Source: Xanthomonas sp. NCPPB 1128 (GTDB lineage: Bacteria; Pseudomonadota; Gammaproteobacteria; Xanthomonadales; Xanthomonadaceae). From it: DNA of 64,000 nt. Location: NCBI RefSeq assembly GCF_001043115.1, contig NZ_LFME01000016.1, positions 1 to 64,000 on the forward strand. The letters are read 5' to 3'. How positions within the stretch are numbered: the first letter of the stretch is position 1; the number at the start of each line of letters is the position of its first letter. Under the pieces are notes generated by a model, which had not been told where the DNA came from, ran no database searches, and worked only from the letters and a program-made list of their open reading frames with translations. The translations under genes and the position numbers were made by a program. This document shows positions 24,216-38,385 of this stretch, in pieces.

Positions 24216-26395
24216 CTACTCCTCCACTCCGAGCACCAGCACCGCCAGCGGCGGGATGGTCAACGCCAGCGACGCCGGATGCCCATGCGTGCCGATGTTC
24301 TCGGCACGCACGCTGCCACCGTTGCCGGTGTTGCTGCCGCCGTAGATCTCGCTGTCGGAGTTCAGCAGTTCGCGCCATCGGCCGGCGCGGGGCACGCCGA
24401 TGCGGTAGCCGTGGTGCACCTGCGGGGTGAGGTTGGCGACCACCAGCAGCGGGGTGTCGCCGCTGCGGGCCTTGCGCAGGTAGGCAAACAGGCTGTTGCC
24501 GGCGTCGTCGCCGATAACCCAGGCGAAGCCTTCCGGCTCGTCGTCGCGGGCGTGCAGCGCCGGGTGCTCGGCGTAGAGGCGGTTGAGGTCGCGGACCAGG
24601 CGCTGGATGCCGCGGTGATTCGGTTGGTCGAGCAGGTGCCAGGGCAGCGCGGCGTCGTGGTTCCACTCGGTGGGCTGGGCGATTTCGCAGCCCATGAACA
24701 GCAGTTTGCGCCCGGGGTGGGTGTACATGTAGCCGAGGTAGGCACGCAGGTTGGCGAAGCGCTGCCAGTCGTCGCCGGGCATGCGGCCAAGCAGGGAGCG
24801 CTTGCCGTGCACCACTTCGTCGTGGGAGATCGGCAGCATGAAGCGCTCGGAATACGCGTAGACCATGCTGAAGGTCATCTCGCCATGGTGGTAGCGGCGG
24901 TAGATCGGGTCCAGTTCGATGTAGTGCAGGCTGTCGTGCATCCAGCCCATGTTCCACTTGTAGTTGAAGCCCAATCCGCCGTGGGCGAGGTCGGCGGTGA
25001 CGCCGGGCCAGGCGGTGGATTCTTCGGCGATGGTCATGGCGCCGGGCGCCTGGTCGGCCACGACCTGGTTGAGCCGGCGCAGGAAGGCGATGGTCTCGTA
25101 GTTCTCGCGGCCGCCGTGGATGTTGGGCACCCACTCGCCGGCGTTGCGGCTGTAGTCGCGGTAGAGCATGGAGGCGACGGCGTCCACGCGCAGGCCGTCG
25201 ACGTGGTAGCGCTGCAGGAACTCCAGGGCGCTGGCGATCAGGAAGCCGGAGACTTCGCGACGGCCGTGGTTGTAGATGAGGGTGTTCCAGTCGCGATGGA
25301 AACCTTCGCGCGGGTCGGCGTGTTCGTACAATGCGGTGCCGTCGAAGTGGGCCAGGCCGTGCGCGTCGGTGGGGAAATGCGCCGGCACCCAGTCGACGAT
25401 GACGCCGATGTCCTCGCGGTGGCAGCGGTCGACGAAGCGGGCGAAGCCTTCCGGGCTGCCGAAGCGGGCGGTGGGCGCGAACAGGCCCAGCGGCTGGTAG
25501 CCCCAGGAGCCGCCGAACGGATGCTCGGTGACCGGCAGCAGTTCGATGTGGGTGAAGCCCATGTCGGCCACGTACGGAATCAGCCGCTCGGCCAGTGCGT
25601 CCCAGTCCAGCATGCTGCCATCGGCGGCGTGCATCCACGAGCCGGCATGCACTTCGTACACGCTGATCGGCGCCTGCGGGGCGTGGCGGCGCGCGCGTGT
25701 GGCCATCCAGGCGTCGTCGCGCCACTGGAACGGCGCGGGGTCGGCGACGATGGAGGCGGTGCCGGGCGCCAGTTCGGCCTGGCGCGCGACCGGGTCGGCC
25801 TTGGCCGGCAGGTCTTCGCCTCGCGGGCCGCGCAGGGCGAACTTGTAGCGGGCGCCGGGGCCGACGCCAGGCACGAACAGTTCCCACACGCCGGCCTGGT
25901 GGCGCAGGCGCATCGGGTGGCGGCGCGCGTCCCAGCTGTTGAAGTCGCCGATCACCGCCACCCGCGAGGCATTGGGCGCCCACACCGCGAAGCGGGTACC
26001 GCGCTCGCCGTCGACCTCCACCACGTTCGCGCCGAGCGCGTCGGCCAGGTGCAGGTGATGGCCTTCGCCGATCAGGTGCAGGTCGAAGTCGCTGAGCTGC
26101 GGGCCGAAGGCGTAGGCGTCGGCGGTGTCCTGCTCGCCGCCGGGCCAGCGGATGCGCAGGCGGTAACGGCCCTCGTGCGGCAATTCGGTATGGAAGAAGC
26201 CCTCCGGCCCCTGCTGCAGCGGCACTTCGCTGCCGTCCTCCAGCACCGCCAGCACCGCATCGGCGCCCGGCTGGTAGCTGCGCAGCACCCGCGCGTTGCC
26301 GAGGCGATGCACGCCCAGCACCGCGAACGGGTCGCCATGGCGTGCGGTGGCGAAGGCACGTTGCGTCGCGTCGTCCCAGACGTGGACGGCATCAC

Positions 26396-26399
<4 letters not shown>
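24216..26399 (-). CDS. glgB: 1,4-alpha-glucan branching enzyme
   Basis: A 727-residue GH13 enzyme that makes alpha-1,6 branches in glycogen-like alpha-glucan. ATG 26399 overlaps the upstream stop (ATGA), which decides the start. Residues about 20-220 carry the N-terminal and CBM48 domains ([14 protein letters not shown]). The catalytic barrel shows [15 protein letters not shown], nucleophile Asp in [10 protein letters not shown] (about 403), acid Glu in IAEEST (about 460) and the HDEVVHGK motif. It is the last gene of the GlgE operon and would branch the linear glucan made by GlgE. Confidence 0.95.
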
Positions 26400-29745
<3,346 letters not shown>

Positions 29746-29749
<4 letters not shown>

Positions 29750-32700
29750 GCAGGAACTCCGGCGCGGATGCGCCACAGGGAGAACGGCCGCGACGGATCG
29801 AGGCGGATGTGTTGGGTCTTGCCGTGCCAGGCGAAGTCGTGGCCGTCCCACAGGTCGCGCACGGCGACGCTGGCGTGGTCGGGCAGGCCCAGTTCCCACA
29901 GCGGCACTTCGATCTGCGCGTTCTGCGCCGCATGCGGGTCCAGGCTCACCGCCACCAGCACCAGGCTGCGGCCGCGCGCCAGGTGCGCGGCATCGAGGAA
30001 CTTGCCGAAGTACAGCACCTGGTCGTTGTGGGCGGTGTAGAAACGCGTGCCCAGGTGCGACTGCAGCTCCGGATGCTGGCGACGCAACAGGTTGAGGCGA
30101 GTGATCTCATCGACGATGTCGCCCGGCGCGCGTTCTGGCCACACGCGCACCTGATACTTCTCCGAGTCGAGGTATTCCTCCTTGCCCGGCAGCGGCGTGG
30201 CCTCACACAGTTCGAAACCCTGGTACATACCCCACAGCCCGGACAACGTGGTCGCCAGTGCGGCGCGGATCAGGTGCCCGCTGCGCCCGCTGTGTTGCAG
30301 GAACAACGGATTGATGTCCGGGGTGTTGACGAAGAAGTGCGGGCGGAAACATTCGCTGGGCACACCGCTGTTGAGCTCCTCGATGTAGGCCTGCAGCTCG
30401 GCCTTGTGCTGGCGCCAGGTGAAATAGGTGTAGGACTGCGAGAAGCCGACCTTGGCTAGCCGGTACATCGGCTTGGGCCGGGTGAAGGCCTCGGACAGGA
30501 ACACCACGTCCGGATGGCGCCCACGCACCTCGGCGATCAGCCATTCCCAGAACGGGAACGGCTTGGTGTGCGGATTGTCGACGCGGAACAGGGTGACGCC
30601 TTCGTTGACCCAGAACAGCACCGCATCGCGCAGCGCGTTCCACAGCGCCGGCACTGCGCCGCTGGCGTAGAAGTCGACATTGACGATGTCCTGGTACTTT
30701 TTCGGCGGGTTCTCCGCGTAGGGGATGGAACCGTCTGCGCGCCAGGTGAACCAGTCCGGGTGATCGCGCAGCCAGGGGTGGTCCGGCGCGCATTGGATGG
30801 CGAAGTCCAGCGCCAGTTCCAGACCGTGCTCGGCCGCGGCCGCGCGCAGGCGGCGAAAACCCTCCAGCCCGCCCAGCTCCGGATGCACCTCGGTATGGCC
30901 GCCTTCGGCCGAGCCGATCGCATACGGGCTGCCGGGTTCGCCCGGCTCGGCGGTCACCGCGTTGTTACGGCCCTTGCGGTTCTTCTCGCCGATCGGATGG
31001 ATCGGCGGCATGTACAGCACGTCGAAGCCCATCGCCTGGATGTGCGGCAGCCGCGCGATCACGTCGTCGAAGGTGCCGTGGCGCTGCGGATCGCCGCTCT
31101 GCGAGCGCGGGAACAGTTCGTACCAGCTGGCGAAGTGCGCGGCGCGGCGCTCGGCCTCGACGCGGAAGGTCATCGGGTATTCGGTTCGGAACGGCTTGGC
31201 GTCGGCGCGCGCCATCGCCTCGGCGGTGTCGGGTTCGAGCAGCAGTTGCGCCTTCTCGGCCAGGTCGTCGGTGCGGGCGATACGGGTGGCGATGGCTTTC
31301 AAGCGCGTCGCCAATGCGCCACGGCTGCGCCCGCGCGCCGCCTCGACCTGGGCCAGCGCCTCCTGCACGTCCACCGGCAACAAGGTGCCGGCGGCGCGCT
31401 TCTTTTCCAGGTCGGCATGGGTCGTGGCGTAGATGTCGCGCCAGGCCTCGATGCGGAATTCGTAACGGCCCAGCCGCTGCAGCGGGAACTCGCCGCGCCA
31501 GCGGTCGTTGCCGAGCGCGCGCATCGGCGCGCTGGACCAGGTACGCGCATCGGCAGCGCGCCACAACAGGGCGACGGCGATGCGGTCGTGGCCATCGCAG
31601 AACGCATCGGCTTCGACGCAGATCCGGTCGCCGACCGTGCGCTTGACCGGAAAGCGGCCGTCGTCCACCGACGGCGTCACCGCCTCGATGCACACCCGTG
31701 CCTCGCCGGCGGCGACCTCGGCCGGTGTGCGGGCGCGCGCCGCGGTCAGCACCGGGCGCGACGGCAGGCTGCGATAGATGCGCACCTCGCCCGCTTCCAG
31801 GGTGCCGCCCTGCTCGCCCTGGATCGGCTCGCCATGGTCGCTGAGCAGGCCCTCGCTATCGCCGAGCAGGCGCAGCAGCGCCGGGCCGGGTACCGGCAGC
31901 AGGTGGTCGCGGTCGCTGTTGAGCAGCACCAGCCACGGCGCGCCGTGCAGCGGCTCCACCGCCACCGCGGTCAGCGCGCCATCGCGCAGCAGTGGGCGCA
32001 AGCGCAGCGAAGCGCTGGCATCGGGCAGCGACGCTGCAGGTGTGGACACGTCGCGCTCGGATGTCACCTGCTGCGCATGCTCGGGCTGCTCGTGTTCCGT
32101 CTGGGTATCCTGCGCGGCGATCGCCCAGGCACCGCCGAACGCGGCAGCCAAGCGCTGCCGCTGCGCGCGCGGCAAGGGCAATGCGGAGGTCGGAGACGCG
32201 TCCGCATCGACGGTGGCGACCACGCGGCGCGCCAGCGCCCGCAGGGCGCTATCTTCGTCGAAGAACCAGTCGCCGCGACCGTCCCACCAGGCCAGCGAGG
32301 AGAACGCGGCATCGAAGCCGGCGCCGGCCAGGCCGCGCAAGGCATCCAGGCCCAATCCGGGCGTCCACGCCAGCAGCCGCGCCTGCGGCGCCTGTGCATG
32401 CACCTCGTCGATCAGGGTGCGCCACAGCGACGCCGGTACGCGCTGCGGCTGCAGTATGCGAAAGCCAGCAACTCCGCTGCGCAGCCAATCGACCAAGCGC
32501 CCGCTCCACCAATGCGCCAGCCCCGCCCCTTCTTCCGCCGAGGCGAAACGGCCCACCGCAATGTCTGGCGCAGCGCGTTCGGCGCGCGGGTCCGGCAGCG
32601 CCGAACTGCGCGCGCGGAACCAGTGCGGATGTTCCTGCAGCAGGCGGCTGCCGCCGCCGATCTCGTCGATGCGCAGATCCAGCACGACCCGCAGGCCGTG

Positions 32701-32907
32701 CTGCTCGGCACGCTGGATCCACTTGCGCACCTGTGCCTGACCTGCGGCGTCGTCGACAGCCGGGTCGTGCAGGCGCCCGTCCGCGTCCTGCGCGAACGGA
32801 CTGGGTAAGACGATGTGATCGCAGCCCTGCGCTTGCGCCGCCGCCATGGCCGCCTCCAGCGCGGCCGCATCATGAAGGGGAAAAGGGGACAGCAGGCAGA
32901 CATGCAT
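29746..32907 (-). CDS. glgE: alpha-1,4-glucan:maltose-1-phosphate maltosyltransferase with long N-terminal extension
   Basis: A 1053-residue protein against about 660-700 for typical GlgE. It transfers maltose from maltose-1-phosphate to growing alpha-glucan. The GlgE part (about 400-1053) has the N-terminal beta domain, then a GH13 barrel with nucleophile Asp about 776 ([11 protein letters not shown]) and acid Glu about 805 ([11 protein letters not shown]), the 29-residue spacing known from Streptomyces GlgE. Residues 1-330 look like a second, worn GH13 barrel: [12 protein letters not shown] replaces the usual VVLDxVxNH, and GVAGFRIL replaces GVDGFRLD, so its catalytic Asp is missing. The ATG at 32907 begins [13 protein letters not shown]; a longer reading upstream is GC-rich noise. 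First gene of the operon. Confidence 0.92.
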
Positions 32908-33464
32908 TCGGAAGATCCCGTTCGACGAATGAGAAGGACACGTCGCCTCTACGCGCCGTTGCCGGCAGCGCCGATCGCGCCGTCGCATGGCAATGGCATC
33001 GGAACGGGATGGGCCTGCACGCCATCGCGCGTCAAGAACGCGCGATGGCGCCGGCGCACCCGGTCCGCGCGATGCGATGCAGCCGCGCCACAAGACCACG
33101 AACGCCGCAAATGGAATGTGTGGATGACATTAAATACGCGTGCATGGGATGCGACGCGGGGTGGCAGGGTGTGGCGGCGCACGCCGCGAGACGCCAGGCG
33201 CGATGCACGACACAGCAAACATTCACGCGGTGCTGACACTCACGCGTGCGTGCAGGCATCTGATCTGCAGCGAGCGTGGCACCGGTCGTGCGCAGATCCG
33301 CAGCGGTTCAGCCTCAAAGCGTCATGGACCTGTTTCCATCACGCACGCCGCGTGCCGCTTTCCCCGTAGGAGCGGCTTCAGCCGCGACCGGGCTTGATCG
33401 GGAACGCCTCGTCTCGGCTGAAGCCGCTCCTACAGGAGACGTCCCGCAGTCGTGGAGATGCCCT
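32908..33464. other. intergenic region between glgE and the GH92 gene
   Basis: About 557 bases. It should hold the glgE promoter, but I could not place a convincing -35/-10. A REP-like inverted pair occupies 33366-33433. No gene is supported. Confidence 0.4.
33366..33433. repeat. REP-like inverted repeat pair
   Basis: GTAGGAGCGGCTTCAGCCG at 33366-33384 and its exact complement at 33415-33433 flank a 30-base spacer. Each unit also folds on itself (CGGCTTCAGCCG). It lies downstream of the GH92 stop and may act as a terminator or mRNA stabiliser. Confidence 0.7.
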
Positions 33465-35816
33465 TCACTCGCTCATCGAATAGGCGCGCTCGGCACCCGC
33501 CGCCGCCCAGGCGGTGTTGGGCGTGGCCTGCAGGGTGAAGCGCAGTTCGCCGCCGGCCATGAGCTCCTCGTGGCGCAGGAACGCGCGGTTCAACGGGCGC
33601 CCGTTGAGGGTGACGCTGCCGACATAGGGATGCGCATCGTCCAGGCCGTCGGCGATCACCGTGAAGCGCTTGCCGTTGGGCAGCGCCAGGGTGGCGCGCG
33701 GCAGGAACGGGCGGCCAAGGATGTACTGATTGCTGGCCGGTGCCACCGGGTAGAAGCCCAGCGCGGTGAACACATACCAGGCCGACATCTGTCCCATGTC
33801 ATCGTTGCCGGCCAGGCCGTCCGGGCGCGCCGCGTACTGGCTGCGCATGATCTGCTGCAGCCGCGCCTGGGTACGCCACGGCTGCCCGGCGTAGGCATAC
33901 AGATAGGCGACGTGATGGCTGGGCTCGTTGCCGTGCGCGTACCAGCCGATCAGGCCGGTGATGTCCTCCATGTGCGCGAACACCTTGGGATCGACCTTGG
34001 CGTCGAACACCTGGTCCAGCCGCGCCAGCAGTTTGTCGTCGCCGCCATGCGCGCGAGCCAGGCCGGCCACGTCCTGCGGCACGTACCAGGAGTACTGCCA
34101 GGCGTTGCCTTCGGTGTAGTCGGTGCCGTAGCCGCTGGCGTCCGGATCGAACGGGGTGCGGAAGCTGCCGTCGCGCTTGCGCGCGCGCATGAAGCCGGTG
34201 TCCGGGTCGAAGGCGTTGCGCCAGTTGCCGGCGCGCTTGGCGAAAGCGGTAGCCACCTCGGTGCGACCCATGTCCTGCGCCATCTGCGCGATGGTCCAGT
34301 CGTCGAAGGCGTACTCCAGGGTTTTGGAGGCGGCCTCGCCTTCCTCGTCGATCGGCACGTAGCCGAGTTCGCGGTACTGGGCGATGCCGTCGTAGGGGCC
34401 GTAGTCGGCGCTGGCCACCATGGCCTTGAGCGCGGCGTCGGTGTCGTAGCCGCGGATGCTCTTCATGTACGCATCGGCGATCACCGGCACCGCGTGGTAG
34501 CCGATCATGCACCAGGTCTCCAGGCCGTGGAACGCCCACACCGGCAGCACGCCGTAGGGGCTTTCGCGCTGGTGCGCGAGCAGCGAGTTGACGATGTCGT
34601 TGGTGCGTTGCGGCGGCTGCACGATGGTCAGCAGCGGATGCAGCGCGCGGTAGGTGTCCCACAGCGAGAACGTCGAATAGTGGGTGTAGCCCTGCGCTTG
34701 GTGCACGGCGTTGTCCGGCCCGCGGTAGCGGCCGTCGCTGTCCATGAACAGGGTTGGGCCGAGCAGGCTGTGGTACAGCGCGGTGTAGAACTGAGTGCGC
34801 TGCGTCGGCGGCGCGTCCACCTCCACCGCGCCCAGCGCCTGCGCCCATTGCGCACGCGCGGCACGGCGCACGCCGTCGAAATCCCAGCCCGGCACCTCGG
34901 CGTCGAGATTGGCGATGGCGCTGTCCTCGCTGACCGGCGAGATCGCCACCTTGACCAGCAGCGGTCCGTGCAGGGCGTCGCCGAAGTCAAAGCTGCCCAC
35001 CAGTTGCCGGCCTTCGATCTGCGCGCGCTGGGTGGGGTCGTTGTCGCCCGGCGGCGGGAAGCCCTTGTAGGGGATGTCCTGCTCGGTGTTGTGGAAGGCA
35101 TGGCCGCGCACTGGCTGCGAAAAGCGCAGGGCGAAATACAACTGCCGCCCCGGCGCCCAGCCGCGCGTCTCACGGAAACCGGTGATGGTGCCGTCGGCGC
35201 GCAGGCGCAGCCGCGACCAGCTGATCTTGCCCGGGTAGTCGTACAGGCTGGTGCGCAGATCCAGCAATACGTGCGCCGGCTGCCCGGCCGGATAGGTGTA
35301 GCGGTGCACGCCGACGCGGGCGCTGGCGGTGAGTTCGGCGCGCACCTTGTAGTCGTCCAAGGTCACCGCGTAGTAGCCCGGCTCGGCACGCTCGTCGTCG
35401 TGGCGGAAGCGCGCGCTGTAGCCGCTGCCGGGTTTGTCCGGATCGCCACGCTCCAGCCGCACCGCGCCGCTGATCGGCATCAACAGCACGTCGCCCAGGT
35501 CGGAGTGGCCGGTGCCGGAGAAATGCGTGTGCGAGAAACCGACCAGGCTGCGGTCGTCGTAGCGGTAGCCGGCCGCCCAGCCGTAGGCGTCCTTGCGCGG
35601 CTGGATGCGCGTGTCCGGGCTCAGCTGGACCATGCCGAACGGCACCGTGGCGCCGGGATAGGTGTGGCCCTCGCCGCCGGTGCCGATGAAAGGATCCACC
35701 GCCGCCACCGCGCGCTCGCCCACCTTGGCGTCAGGTGCAGCGACGGCGGGCGCGATCGGCCACAGCACGGCCAGCAGCAGCGCGGCGGCGCCGCCCAGCT
35801 TCCTTGAGCTGCGCAT
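33465..35816 (-). CDS. exported GH92 alpha-mannosidase
   Basis: A 783-residue protein. ATG 35816 follows GGGGAG at good spacing and begins a Sec signal peptide (basic MRSSRKL, Leu/Ala core, AVA-A cleavage). Family GH92 enzymes are calcium-dependent inverting exo-mannosidases that trim alpha-mannosides such as N-glycans. Typical segments are VDPFIGTGGEGHTYPGA near the mature N-terminus, HTHFSGTGHSD, the catalytic-site GNEPSHHVAYLY and GNDDMGQMSAWYVF. It faces away from the LacI-type gene, with about 130 bases of shared control region, and should feed mannose to the neighbouring permease and isomerase. Confidence 0.92.
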   Translation of the reverse strand: MRSSRKLGGAAALLLAVLWPIAPAVAAPDAKVGERAVAAVDPFIGTGGEGHTYPGATVPFGMVQLSPDTRIQPRKDAYGWAAGYRYDDRSLVGFSHTHFSGTGHSDLGDVLLMPISGAVRLERGDPDKPGSGYSARFRHDDERAEPGYYAVTLDDYKVRAELTASARVGVHRYTYPAGQPAHVLLDLRTSLYDYPGKISWSRLRLRADGTITGFRETRGWAPGRQLYFALRFSQPVRGHAFHNTEQDIPYKGFPPPGDNDPTQRAQIEGRQLVGSFDFGDALHGPLLVKVAISPVSEDSAIANLDAEVPGWDFDGVRRAARAQWAQALGAVEVDAPPTQRTQFYTALYHSLLGPTLFMDSDGRYRGPDNAVHQAQGYTHYSTFSLWDTYRALHPLLTIVQPPQRTNDIVNSLLAHQRESPYGVLPVWAFHGLETWCMIGYHAVPVIADAYMKSIRGYDTDAALKAMVASADYGPYDGIAQYRELGYVPIDEEGEAASKTLEYAFDDWTIAQMAQDMGRTEVATAFAKRAGNWRNAFDPDTGFMRARKRDGSFRTPFDPDASGYGTDYTEGNAWQYSWYVPQDVAGLARAHGGDDKLLARLDQVFDAKVDPKVFAHMEDITGLIGWYAHGNEPSHHVAYLYAYAGQPWRTQARLQQIMRSQYAARPDGLAGNDDMGQMSAWYVFTALGFYPVAPASNQYILGRPFLPRATLALPNGKRFTVIADGLDDAHPYVGSVTLNGRPLNRAFLRHEELMAGGELRFTLQATPNTAWAAAGAERAYSMSE

Positions 35817-35926
35817 GGCAGGCTCCCCGTATCGAATCGATCCAAACGGATAGCACAAAGCCACTGCAATGCCTTGCTGCACTGCAAAATGCGGATCGGA
35901 TCACGACGGCGCAGGATGAGCGACCT

Positions 35927-35942
35927 TTTGAACCGGTCTAAA
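35927..35942. promoter_or_regulatory. candidate LacI-family operator
   Basis: TTTGAACCGGTCTAAA is an imperfect palindrome centred on ACCGGT, in the intergenic region between GH92 and the regulator and ending five bases before the regulator's GTG. A CG-centred palindrome of this size fits LacI-family binding sites. It could control both divergent transcripts. Confidence 0.45.
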
Positions 35943-35947
35943 CCACC

Positions 35948-36997
35948 GTGGCGCCGTCTCCCGCCGACAAACGCGTCACCGTGTCCGACATCGCCGCCGC
36001 CTGCAGCGTGTCGCGGGCGACCGTGTCGCTGGTGCTGCGCAACAGCCCGCTGGTGCACGCGGACACGCGCGCGCGGGTGGCGGCGGAAATCGCCCGCCAG
36101 GGCTATGTCTACCACCGCGGCGCGGCCAGCCTGCGCGGTCGCGCGTCCAATGCGGTGGCGCTGGTGGTCAACGACCTGGCCAATCCGTTCTTCGCCGAGT
36201 TCGCCGGCGGCGTCGACGCGGCGCTGGCCGAGGCCGGCTACGTGATGCTGATGGGCAGCACCGGCGAATCGCCGGAGCGCCAGCAGACCGTGCTGGCCTC
36301 GCTGATCGAGCACCACCCGGCGGCGATGATCCTTTCGCCCACCGAGAACACCGACGCGGCGCGGCTGCGCCAGTTGCTGGGGCCGCGCCTGCCGGTGCTG
36401 CTGTTCAACCGCGCGCTGGACGGCGACTGGCCGCTGCTGGCGCTGGACAACCGCCGCGGCGCGCGCCTGGCCACCGACCACCTGCTGGCGCAGGGTCACC
36501 GCGCCATCGCCTTCTTCGGCGGCCACCGCCAATCCAGCTCCTGCGCCGAGCGCCGCGCCGGCTACCGCGAGGCGCTGGCCGCCGCCGGCATCGCGGTCGA
36601 CCCGGCGTGGCTGATCGAATGCGCGCCGACCCGGCTGGAAGCCGCACGCCAGGCCGGCGCGCTGTGCGCGCGCGACCCGCTGCCGACCGCGCTGGTCTGC
36701 TACAACGACGTGGTCGCCCTCGGCCTGGCCAGCGGCCTGGCCGAACGCGGCCGCATCGCCGGCCGCGACTACGCGCTGATCGGCTTCGACGACATCCCCG
36801 AAGCCGCCGTCGCCACCCCGCCGCTGTCCACCGTCGCCGTCGCCCCGCGCGAGCGCGGCATGCAGGCCGCGCGCCTGGTGCTGGACGCGCTGCGCCACCG
36901 CCAGGTGCTGCCTGCGCTTACCATCGCCCCCGCCCGGCTGTGCCTGCGCGCCAGCAGCCGGGTCGCCCTCTCGCCCGTTCCCGGAGTCGCTGCATGA
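35948..36997 (+). CDS. LacI-family transcriptional regulator
   Basis: A 349-residue protein. The N-terminal helix-turn-helix VTVSDIAAACSVSRATVSLVLRN is a classic LacI domain, followed by a hinge and a periplasmic-binding-protein-like sugar domain (ALVVNDLANPFFAEF, GFDDIPEAAVATPPLSTVA). The GTG at 35948 keeps the whole HTH, but no Shine-Dalgarno precedes it and the probable operator sits almost on the start, so the mRNA could be leaderless or tightly autorepressed. Its stop overlaps the permease ATG. It probably senses mannose or a mannoside and represses the locus. Confidence 0.9.
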   Translation: MAPSPADKRVTVSDIAAACSVSRATVSLVLRNSPLVHADTRARVAAEIARQGYVYHRGAASLRGRASNAVALVVNDLANPFFAEFAGGVDAALAEAGYVMLMGSTGESPERQQTVLASLIEHHPAAMILSPTENTDAARLRQLLGPRLPVLLFNRALDGDWPLLALDNRRGARLATDHLLAQGHRAIAFFGGHRQSSSCAERRAGYREALAAAGIAVDPAWLIECAPTRLEAARQAGALCARDPLPTALVCYNDVVALGLASGLAERGRIAGRDYALIGFDDIPEAAVATPPLSTVAVAPRERGMQAARLVLDALRHRQVLPALTIAPARLCLRASSRVALSPVPGVAA

Positions 36998-38298
36998 GCC
37001 GTCGCCCGCTGTCCAACACCGCCGCCATCGCGGTGGTCAGCATGATCTTCTTCACCTGGGGCGGCCTGACCAGCCTCAACGACGTGTTGATCCCGCATCT
37101 GAAAGCCGTGTTCCAGATGAACTACGCGCAGTCGATGCTGATCCAGTTCACCTTCTTCGGCGCCTACTTCCTGATGTCGGTGCCGGCCGGCGCGGTGGTG
37201 TCGCGGGTCGGCTACAAGGCCAGCATCGTCATCGGCCTGGTGGTGGCGGCGATCGGCGCGGCGATGTTCTACCCGGCCGCGCGCCTGCCCTCCTACCCGC
37301 TGTTCCTGACCGCGCTGTTCGTGCTGGCCAGCGGCATCACCCTGCTGCAGGTTGCGGCCAACCCGTACATCAGCCTGATCGGCGCACCGGAGAAGGCGCC
37401 GAGCCGGCTCAACTTCGCGCAGGCGCTGAACTCGCTGGGCACCACCGTGTTCCCGTGGCTGATCGGCCCGCTGATCCTGGCCGGCGCGGTGCTCGGCGCC
37501 GACCAGCTGGCGGCGATGAATCCCGCGCAGTTGTCCGCGTACCGGATCGAGCAGGCGCGCTCGGTGGAAATCCCCTACCTGATGCTGGCCGGCGGCCTGC
37601 TGTTGCTGGCGGTGTTCGTGCTGGTGATGCGGGTGCCGTCGCTGCGCGAGGACAACGACGCCAGCTCCGAATCGCACCACAGCTTCGCCGACGCGCTGCG
37701 CCACCCGCACCTGCTGTGGGGCGTGGTGGCGATCTTCATGTACGTGGGCGCGGAAGTGTCGATCGGCAGCTTCCTGATCAACTACATCTCCGGCCCCACC
37801 ACCGGCGGCCTGACCGAAGCCGATGCCAGCCACTATCTGCCGTTCTACTGGGGCGGCGCGATGGTCGGTCGCTTCGCCGGCGCGGCGCTGCTGCAGTTCG
37901 TCCCGGCGCGCAAGCTGCTGGCGACCTTCGCCGGCATCGCCTCGCTGCTGCTGATCGCCACCATGCTCAGTACCGGGCATGTGGCGATGTGGAGCGTGAT
38001 CGCGATCGGCCTGTTCAACTCGATCATGTTCCCGACCATCTTCACCGTGGCCATCGAGCGCCTGGGCGTGCTCACCAGCAAGGCCTCCAGCCTGCTGATC
38101 ATGGGCATCGTCGGCGGCGCCCTGGTGCCGCTGGCGCAGGGCGCGCTGGCCGACGCCATCGGCATCCAGCACGCCTTCGTGATCCCGCTGCTGTGCTACG
38201 CCTACATCGTCTGGTACGGCCTGCGCGGTTCGCGCCTGTCGCCGGAGCTGGCGGCGGCCGCGCCCACCACCGCGCCGACCGCGCGCGTGATGCATTGA
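36994..38298 (+). CDS. sugar MFS permease (FucP/GluP family)
   Basis: A 434-residue protein with about 12 hydrophobic helices. The N-terminal IFFTWGGLTSLNDVLIPHLK and QFTFFGAYFLMSVPAGAVVSRVGYK are typical of FucP/GluP proton-sugar symporters, as is LQVAANPYISLIG. ATG 36994 overlaps the regulator stop. In this locus mannose or a small mannoside is the likely substrate; the sequence alone does not fix specificity. Confidence 0.9.
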   Translation: MSRRPLSNTAAIAVVSMIFFTWGGLTSLNDVLIPHLKAVFQMNYAQSMLIQFTFFGAYFLMSVPAGAVVSRVGYKASIVIGLVVAAIGAAMFYPAARLPSYPLFLTALFVLASGITLLQVAANPYISLIGAPEKAPSRLNFAQALNSLGTTVFPWLIGPLILAGAVLGADQLAAMNPAQLSAYRIEQARSVEIPYLMLAGGLLLLAVFVLVMRVPSLREDNDASSESHHSFADALRHPHLLWGVVAIFMYVGAEVSIGSFLINYISGPTTGGLTEADASHYLPFYWGGAMVGRFAGAALLQFVPARKLLATFAGIASLLLIATMLSTGHVAMWSVIAIGLFNSIMFPTIFTVAIERLGVLTSKASSLLIMGIVGGALVPLAQGALADAIGIQHAFVIPLLCYAYIVWYGLRGSRLSPELAAAAPTTAPTARVMH

Positions 38299-38385
38299 TC
38301 CGTTGATCCACTCCCGGCGCGGCGGCCCGCACGCCGCCGCGCGCCACGATCGTTCCCTCCCTCACCCAGCTCGCCAGCCAACCGT

